Assembly: GCF_020010925.1 (NCBI RefSeq)
Contig: NZ_JAGJBZ010000002.1
Coordinates: 744,001-808,000 of the forward strand
From: Streptomyces griseiscabiei
GTDB taxonomy: Bacteria; Actinomycetota; Actinomycetes; Streptomycetales; Streptomycetaceae
DNA: 64,000 bases
Direction of reading: 5' to 3'
Under the pieces are notes generated by a model that was not told the origin of the DNA, searched no databases, and saw only the letters and a list, made by a program, of their open reading frames with translations. Positions 18,072 through 27,298 of the stretch are shown here, in pieces (within the stretch, counting starts at the first letter, position 1; every line of letters begins with the position of its first letter). The translations under genes and the position numbers were made by a program.

Positions 18072-19232
18072 GTGACCTGCGGCGGAGGATCGGAGGACGA
18101 GCGGCTCGACCGAGCCTTCCTGGCCCGTGTCGTCGAGCCCGGAGACGAACTCGCCGGGCGATGGCTTCGGGAGCTCGGCGCCCGGGACGTGGTGCGGAGG
18201 CTCTCCGGGGGCGGGCGACCGCTTCCGGGGGCCTCGGAGAAGCGGTGGGCGGGACTGTGCGCCCGCGCCGACCGCGCCGATCCCGAGGGCGACCTGCGCC
18301 GGGCGCGAGAGGCCGGGGTCCGTTTTCTCGTGCCCGGGGACGGCGAGTGGCCCGGGCAGCTCGATGATCTCGGGGACGGGCGGCCGGTGGGTCTGTGGGT
18401 GCGGGGGACGGCGAATGTCCGGATGTGGGCGCTGCGGTCCGTGGCCGTGGTGGGAGCGCGGGCCTGCACGGAGTACGGGGCCCACATGGCGGCCTCGCTG
18501 GGGGCGGGGCTCGCCGAACGGGGGTGGGTGGTGGTGTCCGGCGGCGCGTACGGGGTGGACGGCGCCGTGCACCGGGGCGCGCTCGGGGCCGGCGGGGCGA
18601 CCGTCGCCGTGCTGGCCTGCGGGGTGGACCGGCCGTATCCCCGGGGGCACACGCAGTTGATCGGCAGGATCGCCGAACAGGGGCTGGTGGTGGGGGAGTT
18701 GCCGCCGGGGGAGCATCCGACGCCGAGCCGGTTCATCCTGCGGAACCGAGTGATCGCCGCGCTCACCCGGGGCACCGTGGTCGTGGAGGCGGCCTACCGC
18801 AGCGGCGCGCTGGTCACGGCACGGGCGGCGCAGCGCCTGGGCAGATTCGCCATGGGGGTGCCGGGGCCGGCGACCTCGGCCCTCTCGTCCGGGGTGCACG
18901 AACTGCTGCGGGGCGACGCCGTGCTCGTCTCCGACGCCGCCGAAGTCGTCGAGCTGGTGGGTGACATGGGCGAGCTGGCGCCGGACCGGAGGGGGCCCGT
19001 GCTCCCCCGTGACCTGTTGGAACCCGGTGCGCGGCAGGTGCTCGCCGCGCTGCCGGGGCGGGGCGCCGCGGACGCCCACGAGATCGCCCGTGGCGCGGGC
19101 ACCGCGGTGGACGAGGCGGTCGGGAGACTGTACGAACTCCGCGCACTTGGATACGTCGAACGACACGGCGACAGCTGGAAGTTGACACGCCAGGCGATGA
19201 TCTCCGTCTCGCCGGATCGGAGGCCGGGTTGA
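18072..19232 (+). CDS. dprA: DNA processing protein DprA
   Basis: This 386-residue protein starts at GTG 18072; the ATG overlapping the comM stop is in another frame and ends after 13 codons. The Rossmann-like DprA core is clear: [57 protein letters not shown] and [17 protein letters not shown]-terminal winged-helix part ([20 protein letters not shown]) follows. DprA loads RecA on single-stranded DNA in transformable bacteria; its job in Streptomyces is unclear. Confidence 0.92.
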   Translation: MTCGGGSEDERLDRAFLARVVEPGDELAGRWLRELGARDVVRRLSGGGRPLPGASEKRWAGLCARADRADPEGDLRRAREAGVRFLVPGDGEWPGQLDDLGDGRPVGLWVRGTANVRMWALRSVAVVGARACTEYGAHMAASLGAGLAERGWVVVSGGAYGVDGAVHRGALGAGGATVAVLACGVDRPYPRGHTQLIGRIAEQGLVVGELPPGEHPTPSRFILRNRVIAALTRGTVVVEAAYRSGALVTARAAQRLGRFAMGVPGPATSALSSGVHELLRGDAVLVSDAAEVVELVGDMGELAPDRRGPVLPRDLLEPGARQVLAALPGRGAADAHEIARGAGTAVDEAVGRLYELRALGYVERHGDSWKLTRQAMISVSPDRRPG

Positions 19233-19397
19233 CCGAGCGTGTTCGGCCGTCCGGGGGAACGCCGACAGCCGTGCGGTTTCCGGCAGTTGGCGTCCCGGCC
19301 AGGTCACACAGCGCGATCGCCACGACCCCGTGGGGCGTCCAGCGGAACGTATCTGCGCACCGGCGATCCCCCGCCCTTCGCGCACTGCGACTCCTCA

Positions 19398-19413
19398 GTC
19401 ACGCTACGCTCAC
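19398..19413 (-). promoter_or_regulatory. Candidate BldD operator upstream of whiG
   Basis: On the minus strand the sequence reads GTGAGCGTAGCGTGAC, two GTGA-like half elements of the BldD box type. whiG is a known target of the developmental repressor BldD with c-di-GMP in S. coelicolor (established); that this exact site is used is inferred from position 92 bases before the start codon. Confidence 0.45.
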
Positions 19414-19504
19414 GAGGATTCCCCCTCAGGACAGGCAACTCGACATCAGACCGACAGCTCACCCAGGCACCCCCAGTTCACGGCAGAACGGCACAAGGCG
19501 ACGA

Positions 19505-20341
19505 ATGCCCCAGCACACCTCCGGGTCTGACCGGGCGGCGGTACCCGCCGCCGCTCGCGGCACCGTGCGCCCGCCCGCCCCCTCGACACTCGACGAGCTG
19601 TGGCGGACGTACAAGACGACGGGCGACGAACGCCTGCGCGAGCAGTTGATCCTGCACTACTCACCGCTGGTGAAGTACGTCGCGGGACGGGTGAGCGTCG
19701 GCCTGCCGGCCAATGTCGAGCAGGCCGACTTCGTCTCCTCCGGGGTCTTCGGGCTCATCGACGCGATCGAGAAGTTCGACATCGACCGGGAGATCAAGTT
19801 CGAGACGTACGCGATCACCCGGATCCGGGGCGCGATGATCGACGAGCTGCGCGCGCTGGACTGGATCCCCCGGTCGGTGCGGCAGAAGGCGCGCAATGTG
19901 GAGCGGGCCTACGCCACGCTGGAGTCACGGCTCAGACGCACCCCGAGCGAGGGTGAGGTGGCCACCGAGATGGGGATCGCGGTCGACGAACTCCACGCGG
20001 TCTTCAGCCAGTTGTCGCTGGCCAATGTGGTGGCGCTGGAGGAGCTGCTGCATGTCGGGGGCGAGGGCGGCGACCGGCTGAGCCTGATGGACACGCTGGA
20101 GGACACCGCCGCGGACAACCCGGTCGAGATCGCCGAGGACCGGGAGCTGCGCCGCTACCTGGCGCGGGCCATCAACACACTGCCCGAGCGGGAGAAGACC
20201 GTCGTCACGCTCTACTACTACGAGGGGCTCACGCTCGCGGAGATCGGGAACGTGCTGGGGGTCACCGAGAGCCGGGTGAGCCAGATCCATACGAAGTCGG
20301 TGCTGCAGCTGAGGGCGAAGCTGGCGAGCTTCGGCCGTTGA
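19505..20341 (+). CDS. whiG: Sporulation sigma factor WhiG
   Basis: The 278-residue protein begins [12 protein letters not shown] and belongs to the FliA group of sigma-70 factors. Region 2 is seen as [21 protein letters not shown] to [22 protein letters not shown], region 3 as [18 protein letters not shown] sequence, and region 4 as [23 protein letters not shown] with [11 protein letters not shown] as the helix-turn-helix. WhiG commits aerial hyphae to sporulation by transcribing whiH and whiI, and it is held by the anti-sigma RsiG with c-di-GMP. Length agrees with the S. coelicolor protein (about 280). It is the strongest marker that this is a sporulating Streptomyces-type organism. Confidence 0.96.
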   Translation: MPQHTSGSDRAAVPAAARGTVRPPAPSTLDELWRTYKTTGDERLREQLILHYSPLVKYVAGRVSVGLPANVEQADFVSSGVFGLIDAIEKFDIDREIKFETYAITRIRGAMIDELRALDWIPRSVRQKARNVERAYATLESRLRRTPSEGEVATEMGIAVDELHAVFSQLSLANVVALEELLHVGGEGGDRLSLMDTLEDTAADNPVEIAEDRELRRYLARAINTLPEREKTVVTLYYYEGLTLAEIGNVLGVTESRVSQIHTKSVLQLRAKLASFGR

Positions 20342-20527
20342 TACGGGTCGGCCTGGGGCTGGGTGACGACAGGGCTTCGGGTAGGGCTCGGCGCGGCGTC
20401 GATGCGGATTCGGTGTGGCTCCGGCCAGGGGCGGTCGAGGGTTCGGTCGCGGCTGGGTGTTGGCTGGGTGGTGGCTCGCCGGGCGTTCCGTCGGGGGAAG
20501 GCACTCCCGTGGGTGGCGGTCCGTCCG

Positions 20528-20533
20528 TAAAGT
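20528..20533 (+). promoter_or_regulatory. -10 element for a leaderless tetR mRNA
   Basis: TAAAGT ends seven bases before the GTG start of the TetR gene, the spacing expected if transcription begins at or next to the start codon. No ribosome site is present, which supports leaderless translation. No clear -35 was found. Confidence 0.4.
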
Positions 20534-20540
20534 GGATGGC

Positions 20541-21131
20541 GTGCCAAGGATTCGAGCGGCCTCCGTGGCCGAGCACCGGTCGATGCAGCGAGCCGCCCTG
20601 CTGGACGCGGCTCGGTCCCTGCTGTCCGAGGGCGGGACGGAGGCGTTGACGTTCCCCGCGCTCGCGGAGCGGACGGGGCTGGCGCGGTCGTCCGTGTACG
20701 AGTACTTCCGGTCGCGGGCCGCCGTGGTCGAGGAGCTGTGCGAGGTCGACTTCCCCGTCTGGGCGGCGGAGGTCGAGGCGGCGATGGCCTCGGCCGACCG
20801 GCCCGAGGGCAAGGTCGAGGCGTATGTACGCAAGCAGTTGGAGCTGGTCGGGGACCGGCGGCATCGGGCCGTGGTGGCGATCTCGGCGAGTGAGCTGGAC
20901 GCCGGCGCGCGGGAGAAGATCCGGGCCGCGCACGGTGGGCTCGTCGCGATGATCGTGGAGGCGCTCGCGGGGCTCGGGCAGGCGGAGCCACGGTTGGGCG
21001 CGATGCTGCTGCAGGGGGTCGTGGACGCGGCTGCGCGGCGTATCGAGCTGGGGGCCGCCGAGGATCCCTCCGCGATCACGGAGGCGGCTGTGACCATGGC
21101 TCTGCGGGGTGTGCGGGGTGTGCGGGGCTGA
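20541..21131 (+). CDS. TetR-family transcriptional regulator
   Basis: This 196-residue protein has an N-terminal helix-turn-helix at about 36-57 (LTFPALAERTGLARSSVYEYFRSRAAV), typical of TetR. Start GTG 20541 (VPRIRAASVAEHRS) fits the family length better than the upstream open frame. The ligand domain contains many Ala/Glu helices and ends with a GVRGVRG repeat. The target is unknown. It lies between whiG and a repeat-bearing spacer. Confidence 0.85.
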   Translation: MPRIRAASVAEHRSMQRAALLDAARSLLSEGGTEALTFPALAERTGLARSSVYEYFRSRAAVVEELCEVDFPVWAAEVEAAMASADRPEGKVEAYVRKQLELVGDRRHRAVVAISASELDAGAREKIRAAHGGLVAMIVEALAGLGQAEPRLGAMLLQGVVDAAARRIELGAAEDPSAITEAAVTMALRGVRGVRG

Positions 21132-21538
21132 GGGGCGGGGCCTTTCGGCTGGGCCGAGCCTTTGTGACCGGGCGTCCTGGGGATGGGGCCGAGCCTTCGC
21201 GTGGCCGGGCGCCCTCCGTCCGGGGCTCGACTCGGGGCGGGGTTTCGCTCACCGGCGCTTGCCGGGTGCCGCCCGCGCCCACCCGTGCCGCCGGCACGAT
21301 TGCCCGCAGGTTGAGCGGACGGGTGAGGTGTATCGGGGCTCGGCTACCCGCAGGTTGGGTGAGCTGGCGGATGCTGTTCCGGGCTGCGGCCACCGCAGGT
21401 TGAGCGGGCGGGCCGGGGCTGCACCATGGCGAGGCTGCGTGTCAGTCGAGCGAGCGGGCCAGTGCTGCGTCGTGGCGTCGCTGCTCGCAGGTCGGCGGTT
21501 GCGTGGGTGGGGCCTCCTCGGTGTGGCTGGGCCGATGG
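21132..21538. other. Gene-free spacer with short dispersed repeats
   Basis: These 407 bases lie between the TetR gene and the end of the minus-strand M23 gene. No frame looks coding. The stretch holds three imperfect copies of CCGCAGGTTGAGCGG (listed separately) and earlier G-rich degenerate runs. It reads like decayed intergenic sequence. Confidence 0.55.
21302..21413. repeat. Three imperfect CGCAGGTTG repeats
   Basis: CCGCAGGTTGAGCGG occurs exactly at 21304-21318 and 21393-21407, with a middle variant CCGCAGGTTGGGTGA at 21348-21362. Each is followed by GGGCGG- or GGTGAG-like sequence; spacing is 44-45 bases. I recall similar CAACCTGCGG elements scattered between Streptomyces genes, but copy number cannot be checked here. 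Confidence 0.5.
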
Positions 21539-22216
21539 TCAGGGCAGGGCGTGACCGTCTGGTTCTTGCGGGACCGGTAGCAGGCGGGACGGGCCCCGAT
21601 GGAGGAGTCGAGGCGGTAGCAGGGTCAGGGGGTCGAGGTAGGTGTCGCCTCTGCGCAGGCCCCAGTGGAGGCAGGCCGTCGGGCAGTGGGAGGGGGCTGC
21701 TTCCAGAGTGCCGAGGACGGTGCCCGCGGTCACCTCGTCGCCCTTCTCCACGGATGTCCGGACCGGTTCGTAGGTCGTGCGCAGGGGTGGATCGCCCGTG
21801 TCGGAGAAGGTGATCGTGACGACTCCCCGGCCTGCCACGCGGCCCGCGAAGGAGACGTGGCCCGGGGCCACCGCGCGGACCGGGGAGCCGGCCGGGGCGG
21901 ACAGGTCGACGCCCCGGTGCCCCCGGGCGTAGGGGGTCGGCGGGGGTTCCCAGAGGCGGGCGACCAGGGGGCGGAGGCCCACCGGCCAGGTGCGGGCCAG
22001 GGCCGGGACGCGCTCGTCGGGGCCCGGTGGTCCCGGCGCTGCGCGTGGGCCCGGTGCCGCGCGCGGTGCCGGTGCCCAGGCCGTGACCAGGAGGGCCGTC
22101 GTCAGGCACGGGAGCAGGGACAGCCACGCGGCGGCACGTCGGCGTGCGGTCGTCGGCCGGAGAGGCGTCGCCCGGGGCGGCCGGTGAGTCGTCTTGTGAG
22201 GCATCTCGTGGGACAT
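21539..22216 (-). CDS. M23-family (LytM) peptidase, exported
   Basis: The 225-residue protein has a basic N terminus (RRRAAA), a hydrophobic segment (WLSLLPCLTTALLVTAWA) that is a signal peptide or anchor, a Pro/Ala linker and a C-terminal LytM domain. Zinc ligands are visible: His100 and Asp104 in GHRGVD, and His184 in HWGLR. Such enzymes cut peptide cross-links in cell wall or act as degenerate regulators; here all ligands are kept. ATG 22216 is chosen; 22234 or 22204 are alternatives. It is divergent from rpsB. Confidence 0.85.
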   Translation of the reverse strand: MSHEMPHKTTHRPPRATPLRPTTARRRAAAWLSLLPCLTTALLVTAWAPAPRAAPGPRAAPGPPGPDERVPALARTWPVGLRPLVARLWEPPPTPYARGHRGVDLSAPAGSPVRAVAPGHVSFAGRVAGRGVVTITFSDTGDPPLRTTYEPVRTSVEKGDEVTAGTVLGTLEAAPSHCPTACLHWGLRRGDTYLDPLTLLPPRLLHRGPSRLLPVPQEPDGHALP

Positions 22217-22291
22217 GGGCGAAGCGTCCCGCACGTGGCGCGGTCATGGCCGGGAACTGTGGAGTACTCGTCGGTTGTGGATATCGGCGTC

Positions 22292-22319
22292 ACCCGGGGC
22301 CTCCCGGGTCCCGTACACT
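22292..22319 (+). promoter_or_regulatory. Inverted repeat and -10 element upstream of rpsB
   Basis: ACCCGGG (22292-22298) and CCCGGGT (22303-22309) form a perfect palindrome around GCCT, five bases before TACACT (22314-22319), a good -10. The palindrome covers the -35 region, so it could be an operator. Transcription would then leave a leader of about 160 bases before rpsB. Confidence 0.4.
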
Positions 22320-22488
22320 TCTGGTGGCGATCCGGGTCACCGGGTCGACTTCGCACGCCCCGGTACGAGGCCTTTCCAGGCCTGTATCAGCGCCCCTCGG
22401 TCCTTAGTGGCAACGGCGCATCGCGGGCGTCAGGCGCGGGAGCCGTCCGGTTCTCGCGGCACAACCGAGAAATTCAAGGAGAACGGCC

Positions 22489-23403
22489 ATGGCCGTCGTC
22501 ACGATGCGGGAGCTGCTGGAAAGCGGCGTCCACTTCGGTCACCAGACCCGTCGTTGGAACCCGAAGATGAAGCGCTTCATCTTCACGGAGCGCAACGGCA
22601 TCTACATCATCGACCTGCTCCAGTCGCTGTCGTACATCGACCGCGCCTACGAGTTCGTCAAGGAGACCGTCGCCCACGGCGGCACGGTCATGTTCGTCGG
22701 CACGAAGAAGCAGGCGCAGGAGGCGATCGCCGAGCAGGCGACCCGCGTCGGCATGCCCTACGTCAACCAGCGCTGGCTGGGCGGCATGCTCACCAACTTC
22801 TCGACCGTCTACAAGCGTCTGCAGCGCCTCAAGGAGCTCGAGCAGATCGACTTCGAGGACGTCGCCGCGTCGGGTCTGACCAAGAAGGAGCTTCTCGTGC
22901 TCTCGCGCGAGAAGGCCAAGCTGGAGAAGACCCTCGGCGGTATCCGCGAGATGCAGAAGGTGCCCAGCGCCGTCTGGATCGTGGACACCAAGAAGGAGCA
23001 CATCGCGGTCGGCGAGGCCCGGAAGCTCAACATCCCGGTCGTCGCCATCCTCGACACCAACTGCGACCCCGACGAGGTCGACTACAAGATCCCCGGCAAC
23101 GACGACGCGATCCGCTCCGTCACGCTGCTCACCCGTGTGATCGCGGACGCGGTCGCCGAGGGCCTCATCTCCCGCTCGCGTGTCGCGACCGAGGGCAAGG
23201 GCGACAAGGCCGCCGGCGAGCCGCTGGCCGCCTGGGAGCGCGACCTGCTCGAGGGCGAGAAGAAGGCGGACGAGGCTCCGGCCGCCGCTGAGGCTCCGGC
23301 TGCCGCCGAGGCCCCCGCTGAGGCTCCGGCCGAGGCCGCTGCCGAGGCTCCCGCCGCCGAGGCTCCGGCTGAGGCCCCCGCCGCGGACGCCGAGCAGGCC
23401 TGA
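22489..23403 (+). CDS. rpsB: 30S ribosomal protein S2
   Basis: The 304-residue product starts at ATG after CAAGGAG. Residues 1-240 are the S2 fold ([50 protein letters not shown]). The last 55 residues are an Ala/Glu/Pro tail made of EAPA-type units, common in high-GC actinobacteria. S2 is one of the last proteins added to the 30S subunit. It is followed by a strong hairpin and tsf. Confidence 0.97.
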   Translation: MAVVTMRELLESGVHFGHQTRRWNPKMKRFIFTERNGIYIIDLLQSLSYIDRAYEFVKETVAHGGTVMFVGTKKQAQEAIAEQATRVGMPYVNQRWLGGMLTNFSTVYKRLQRLKELEQIDFEDVAASGLTKKELLVLSREKAKLEKTLGGIREMQKVPSAVWIVDTKKEHIAVGEARKLNIPVVAILDTNCDPDEVDYKIPGNDDAIRSVTLLTRVIADAVAEGLISRSRVATEGKGDKAAGEPLAAWERDLLEGEKKADEAPAAAEAPAAAEAPAEAPAEAAAEAPAAEAPAEAPAADAEQA

Positions 23404-23431
23404 CCTTCACGGTCGTAGGGCTGTCGACATG

Positions 23432-23464
23432 ACGGCGGGTGGCGCCGAGCGCGCCACCCGCCGT
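23432..23464 (+). terminator. Hairpin between rpsB and tsf
   Basis: ACGGCGGGTGGCGC (23432-23445) and GCGCCACCCGCCGT (23451-23464) are perfect 14-base arms with a five-base loop, 28 bases after the rpsB stop. It may terminate part of the transcripts, giving more S2 than EF-Ts message, or protect the 3' end. Confidence 0.7.
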
Positions 23465-23563
23465 TCACCCACAGCCCGTAGATCTTTCGGCGGGCGCCCG
23501 CCCTACGAGCGGCGGCGGACGCCGACTTCGAGACTTCGAACTCCGAGAAGAGATTCACAGATC

Positions 23564-24400
23564 ATGGCGAACTACACCGCCGCGGACGTCAAGAAGCTCC
23601 GTGAGCTCACCGGCGCCGGCATGATGGACTGCAAGAAGGCCCTGGACGAGGCCGACGGCAGCGTGGACAAGGCCGTCGAGGCCCTGCGCATCAAGGGCCA
23701 GAAGGGCGTCGCCAAGCGCGAGGGCCGCTCCGCCGAGAACGGCGCCGTGGTCTCCCTCATCGCCGACGACAACACCTCCGGTGTCCTGGTCGAGCTGAAG
23801 TGCGAGACGGACTTCGTCGCCAAGGGCGAGAAGTTCCAGGCCGCGGCCAACGCGATCGCCGAGCACGTCGCCAAGACCTCCCCGGCCGACCTGGAGGCCC
23901 TGCTCGCCTCCGAGATCGAGGCCGGCAAGACCGTCCAGGCGTACGTCGACGAGGCCAACGCCAACCTCGGCGAGAAGATCGTCCTCGACCGCTTCGCGCA
24001 GTACGCGGACGGCTTCGTCTTCTCCTACATGCACCGCACCATGCCCGACCTGCCCCCGCAGATCGGTGTCCTGGTCGAGCTGGACAAGGCCGACGCCGAC
24101 GTGGCCAAGGGCATCGCCCAGCACATCGCCGCCTTCGCGCCGAAGTACCTGGCCAAGGAGGACGTGCCGGCCGAGGTCGTCGAGTCCGAGCGCCGCGTCG
24201 CCGAGGAGACCACCCGCGCCGAGGGCAAGCCCGAGGCCGCCCTGCCGAAGATCGTCGAGGGTCGCCTCAACGGCTTCTTCAAGGACGCCACGCTGCTCGG
24301 CCAGCCGTACGCGCTGGACAACAAGAAGTCCGTCCAGAAGGTCCTGGACGAGGCCGGTGTCACCCTGAAGCGCTTCACGCGCATCAAGGTCGGCATCTGA
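23564..24400 (+). CDS. tsf: Elongation factor Ts
   Basis: The 278-residue protein begins MANYTAADVKKLRELTGAG with the UBA-like N-terminal domain that includes MMDCKKALDEADG, then the core (ELKCETDFVAKGEKF) and the C-terminal VQKVLDEAGVTLKRF. It exchanges GDP for GTP on EF-Tu. Start ATG 23564 matches the family exactly although the frame is open far upstream. Confidence 0.97.
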   Translation: MANYTAADVKKLRELTGAGMMDCKKALDEADGSVDKAVEALRIKGQKGVAKREGRSAENGAVVSLIADDNTSGVLVELKCETDFVAKGEKFQAAANAIAEHVAKTSPADLEALLASEIEAGKTVQAYVDEANANLGEKIVLDRFAQYADGFVFSYMHRTMPDLPPQIGVLVELDKADADVAKGIAQHIAAFAPKYLAKEDVPAEVVESERRVAEETTRAEGKPEAALPKIVEGRLNGFFKDATLLGQPYALDNKKSVQKVLDEAGVTLKRFTRIKVGI

Positions 24401-24419
24401 GTCCGTTACGCGACGGGCG

Positions 24420-24440
24420 CCCGGCCCCGATAGGGTCGGG
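24420..24440 (+). terminator. Hairpin between tsf and pyrH
   Basis: CCCGGCCC (24420-24427) pairs with GGGTCGGG (24433-24440) with one G-T pair and a five-base loop, 20 bases after the tsf stop. The remaining 155 bases to pyrH may hold a promoter; none is clear. Confidence 0.5.
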
Positions 24441-24595
24441 TGCAGTCGTTCGCGTACGCCGCCACGCGCGCGCGTGACGCGCGACGGACGACAGCAGATC
24501 TGACGAGGAGGCCATTGCCGCGCATGGGATGCGAACACCACCCCACCGGCAGTGGCCTTCTTCGTATGTGCGACACGTAAAGAGGCGAAATCTTC

Positions 24596-25357
24596 ATGAC
24601 CACCAAGCCCGAGAAGAGCGACGCGAGCAAAGCGGAACGCGGCCGGTTCATGCTGAAGCTGTCCGGAGAGGCGTTCTCCGGGGGCGGTGGCCTCGGCGTC
24701 GACCCCGACGTGGTGCACGCCATCGCCCGGGAGATCGCGGCCGTCGTACGCGACGGCGCCCAGATCGCGGTCGTCATCGGCGGCGGCAACTTCTTCCGCG
24801 GCGCCGAACTCCAGCAGCGCGGCATGGACCGGGCCCGCTCCGACTACATGGGCATGCTCGGCACGGTCATGAACTGCCTCGCCCTCCAGGACTTCCTGGA
24901 GAAGGAGGGCATCGACAGCCGCGTCCAGACCGCCATCACCATGGGCCAGGTCGCCGAGCCGTACATCCCGCTGCGCGCCGTGCGCCACCTGGAGAAGGGC
25001 CGAGTGGTCATCTTCGGCGCCGGTATGGGCATGCCGTACTTCTCCACCGACACCACCGCCGCCCAGCGCGCCCTGGAGATCGACGCCGAGGCGCTGCTGA
25101 TGGGCAAGAACGGCGTGGACGGGGTCTACGACTCCGACCCCAAGACCAACCCGGACGCGGTCCGTTTCGACTCCCTCGGCTACGGCGAGGTCATCACCCG
25201 CGAACTGAAGGTCGCCGACGCCACCGCGATCACGCTCTGCCGTGACAACAAGCTCCCGATCCTCGTGTTCGAGCTTCTCAAGGAGGGCAATATCGCGCGG
25301 GCCGTCAAGGGTGAGAAGATCGGCACTCTCGTGGGTGATCAGGGAAGCCGGGCCTGA
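24596..25357 (+). CDS. pyrH: UMP kinase
   Basis: This 253-residue amino-acid-kinase-fold enzyme has [20 protein letters not shown] as its phosphate-binding opening, [24 protein letters not shown] and [15 protein letters not shown]. It makes UDP from UMP and is usually controlled by GTP and UTP. It follows tsf in the conserved rpsB-tsf-pyrH-frr order. A Lys/Ser-rich N-terminal extension of about 15 residues precedes the fold. Confidence 0.96.
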   Translation: MTTKPEKSDASKAERGRFMLKLSGEAFSGGGGLGVDPDVVHAIAREIAAVVRDGAQIAVVIGGGNFFRGAELQQRGMDRARSDYMGMLGTVMNCLALQDFLEKEGIDSRVQTAITMGQVAEPYIPLRAVRHLEKGRVVIFGAGMGMPYFSTDTTAAQRALEIDAEALLMGKNGVDGVYDSDPKTNPDAVRFDSLGYGEVITRELKVADATAITLCRDNKLPILVFELLKEGNIARAVKGEKIGTLVGDQGSRA

Positions 25358-25512
25358 CCGGGTCCTTCCCCTGCCCGGGGGACGGAGCCTGACCGAGGGA
25401 TGGACAATGTCCTACCGGTCGGGAACCGTGCAGGAACAAGACGCGACGCAGCCGGCCGCCGACCAGACCAAGTACAGCTGCCGGGCCCACTCAAGACACG
25501 CAGGAGCAAGTG

Positions 25513-26070
25513 GTGATCGAAGAGACCCTCCTCGAGGCCGAGGAGAAGATGGAGAAGGCCGTCGTGGTCGCCAAGGACGACTTCGCCGCGATCCGCACCG
25601 GTCGTGCGCACCCGGCGATGTTCAACAAGATCGTGGCCGACTACTACGGCGCGCTGACGCCGATCAACCAGCTGGCCTCGTTCTCGGTGCCGGAGCCGCG
25701 CATGGCCGTGGTGACCCCGTTCGACAAGACCGCCCTGCGCAACATCGAGCAGGCGATCCGTGACTCGGACCTCGGCGTCAACCCGAGCAACGACGGCAAC
25801 ATCATCCGAGTGGTGTTCCCCGAGCTGACCGAGGAGCGTCGCCGCGACTACATCAAGGTCGCCAAGAGCAAGGCGGAGGACTCCAAGGTGTCCATCCGCT
25901 CGGTCCGTCGCAAGGCCAAGGACGCGATCGACAAGCTCGTCAAGGACGGCGAGGTCGGCGAGGACGAGGGCCGCCGTGCGGAGAAGGAGCTCGACGACAC
26001 CACCGCGAAGTACGTCGCACAGGTGGACGAGCTGCTCAAGCACAAGGAAGCGGAGCTCCTCGAGGTCTGA
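25513..26070 (+). CDS. frr: Ribosome recycling factor
   Basis: The 185-residue protein begins at the second of two tandem GTG codons ([17 protein letters not shown]), because AGGAG (25502-25506) is six bases from it and only three from the first. The three-helix tail domain and the inserted domain are recognisable ([51 protein letters not shown]). With EF-G it splits post-termination ribosomes. Its stop overlaps cdsA as TGATG. Confidence 0.96.
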   Translation: MIEETLLEAEEKMEKAVVVAKDDFAAIRTGRAHPAMFNKIVADYYGALTPINQLASFSVPEPRMAVVTPFDKTALRNIEQAIRDSDLGVNPSNDGNIIRVVFPELTEERRRDYIKVAKSKAEDSKVSIRSVRRKAKDAIDKLVKDGEVGEDEGRRAEKELDDTTAKYVAQVDELLKHKEAELLEV

Positions 26071-27188
26071 TGAACGACTCTTCCTGGGGGGCGCCGTCAC
26101 AAGCCGGGTACTGGGCGCCGACCGACCGGGGACCTGTCCAGGGGCATGCCCCGGCGGGTCCCACGTACGATGCGCCTGAGGCCCAGCAGACTCGCCCCAT
26201 GCCCATCGTGCCCGACGTACCCGCGCATGGCGGGAACCAGGACGACGACCGGGGGGCCGCTCGGCAGGCCGGTCCCCTGTTCCGCGACGAGACGCCGTCG
26301 GCGCACCCCTACGGGGAGGCGCCGCAGAAGCCGGAGCCCATGCCCGACGCCCCGCAGCCCGCCCCGCAGAAGAAGAGCGCGGGCCGTGACCTGGGCTCCG
26401 CCATAGGGGTGGGCCTCGCGCTCGGCGCGGTCATCATCGCGTCGCTGTTCATCGTCAAGGCGGCCTTCGTCGGCGTGATAGCGGTGGCCGTGGTGGTGGG
26501 GCTGTGGGAGCTCACCTCACGTCTGCAGGAACGCAAGGGCATCAAGGCGCCCCTCGTACCGCTCGCGGTCGGCGGGGCCGCCATGGTCGTCGCCGGGTAC
26601 GTCCGCGGACCCGAGGGCGCCTGGGTGGCCATGGCGCTCACCGCGCTCGCCGTCCTGGTCTGGCGGATGACGGAACCGCCGGAGAACTACCTCAAGGACG
26701 TCACGGCGGGGGTCTTCGCGGCCTTCTACGTGCCGTTCCTGGCCACGTTCGTCGCGCTCATGCTGACCGCCGACGACGGGGCGCAGCGGGTCATGGTGTT
26801 CCTGCTGCTGACCGTGGTCAGCGACACGGGCGCGTACGCGGTGGGCTGGCGGTTCGGCACGCACAAGCTCGCGCCGCGCATCAGCCCCGGCAAGACCCGC
26901 GAGGGGCTGCTCGGCGCGATCGCCTTCGCCATGGTGGCGGGCGCGCTGCTCATGGAGTTCGTCATCGACGACGGTGCCTGGTGGCAGGGTCTGCTGCTCG
27001 GTCTCGCCGTCGCGGCCAGCGCCACGCTGGGCGACCTCGGCGAGTCCATGATCAAGCGGGACCTCGGCATCAAGGACATGGGCACGCTCCTGCCGGGCCA
27101 CGGCGGCATCATGGACCGCCTGGACTCCCTCCTGCCGACCGCTCCGGTGGTTTGGCTCCTGCTGGTGCTGTTCGTGGGCTCCGGCTGA
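26070..27188 (+). CDS. cdsA: Phosphatidate cytidylyltransferase
   Basis: The 372-residue membrane enzyme makes CDP-diacylglycerol from phosphatidic acid and CTP. A proline-rich, probably cytoplasmic extension of about 100 residues comes first, then around eight hydrophobic segments, and the CDP-DAG synthase signature SMIKRDLGIKDMGTLLPGHG followed by GIMDRLDS. It is translationally coupled to frr. The long N-terminal extension is an actinobacterial trait. Confidence 0.95.
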   Translation: MNDSSWGAPSQAGYWAPTDRGPVQGHAPAGPTYDAPEAQQTRPMPIVPDVPAHGGNQDDDRGAARQAGPLFRDETPSAHPYGEAPQKPEPMPDAPQPAPQKKSAGRDLGSAIGVGLALGAVIIASLFIVKAAFVGVIAVAVVVGLWELTSRLQERKGIKAPLVPLAVGGAAMVVAGYVRGPEGAWVAMALTALAVLVWRMTEPPENYLKDVTAGVFAAFYVPFLATFVALMLTADDGAQRVMVFLLLTVVSDTGAYAVGWRFGTHKLAPRISPGKTREGLLGAIAFAMVAGALLMEFVIDDGAWWQGLLLGLAVAASATLGDLGESMIKRDLGIKDMGTLLPGHGGIMDRLDSLLPTAPVVWLLLVLFVGSG

Positions 27189-27298
27189 CGGTCGGAGCCG
27201 TCGCTCGTGCCTGAGGGCCCTCGTCCTGGTTCGCCGGGGCGGGGGCCCCTGCCATGGCCGCAGGTACACCTCAAACGATCTGCGACACTGGTACGGCT

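Noticed and set aside
18034..18075. ATGA-coupled 13-codon ORF after comM
   Set aside because: Too short and Ala/Gly-rich; the dprA GTG at 18072 lies in another frame and explains the region.
15740..18775. 1011-codon minus-strand open frame opposite yraN, comM and dprA
   Set aside because: It overlaps three clear genes on the other strand and has no family features.
19233..19504. Gene between dprA and whiG
   Set aside because: Only the long upstream extension of the whiG frame is open; no separate start, codon bias or family match is seen.
22255..22285. TGTGGA motifs near rpsB resembling DnaA boxes
   Set aside because: They match at eight of nine positions or fewer and differ from the Streptomyces box; chance is likely.
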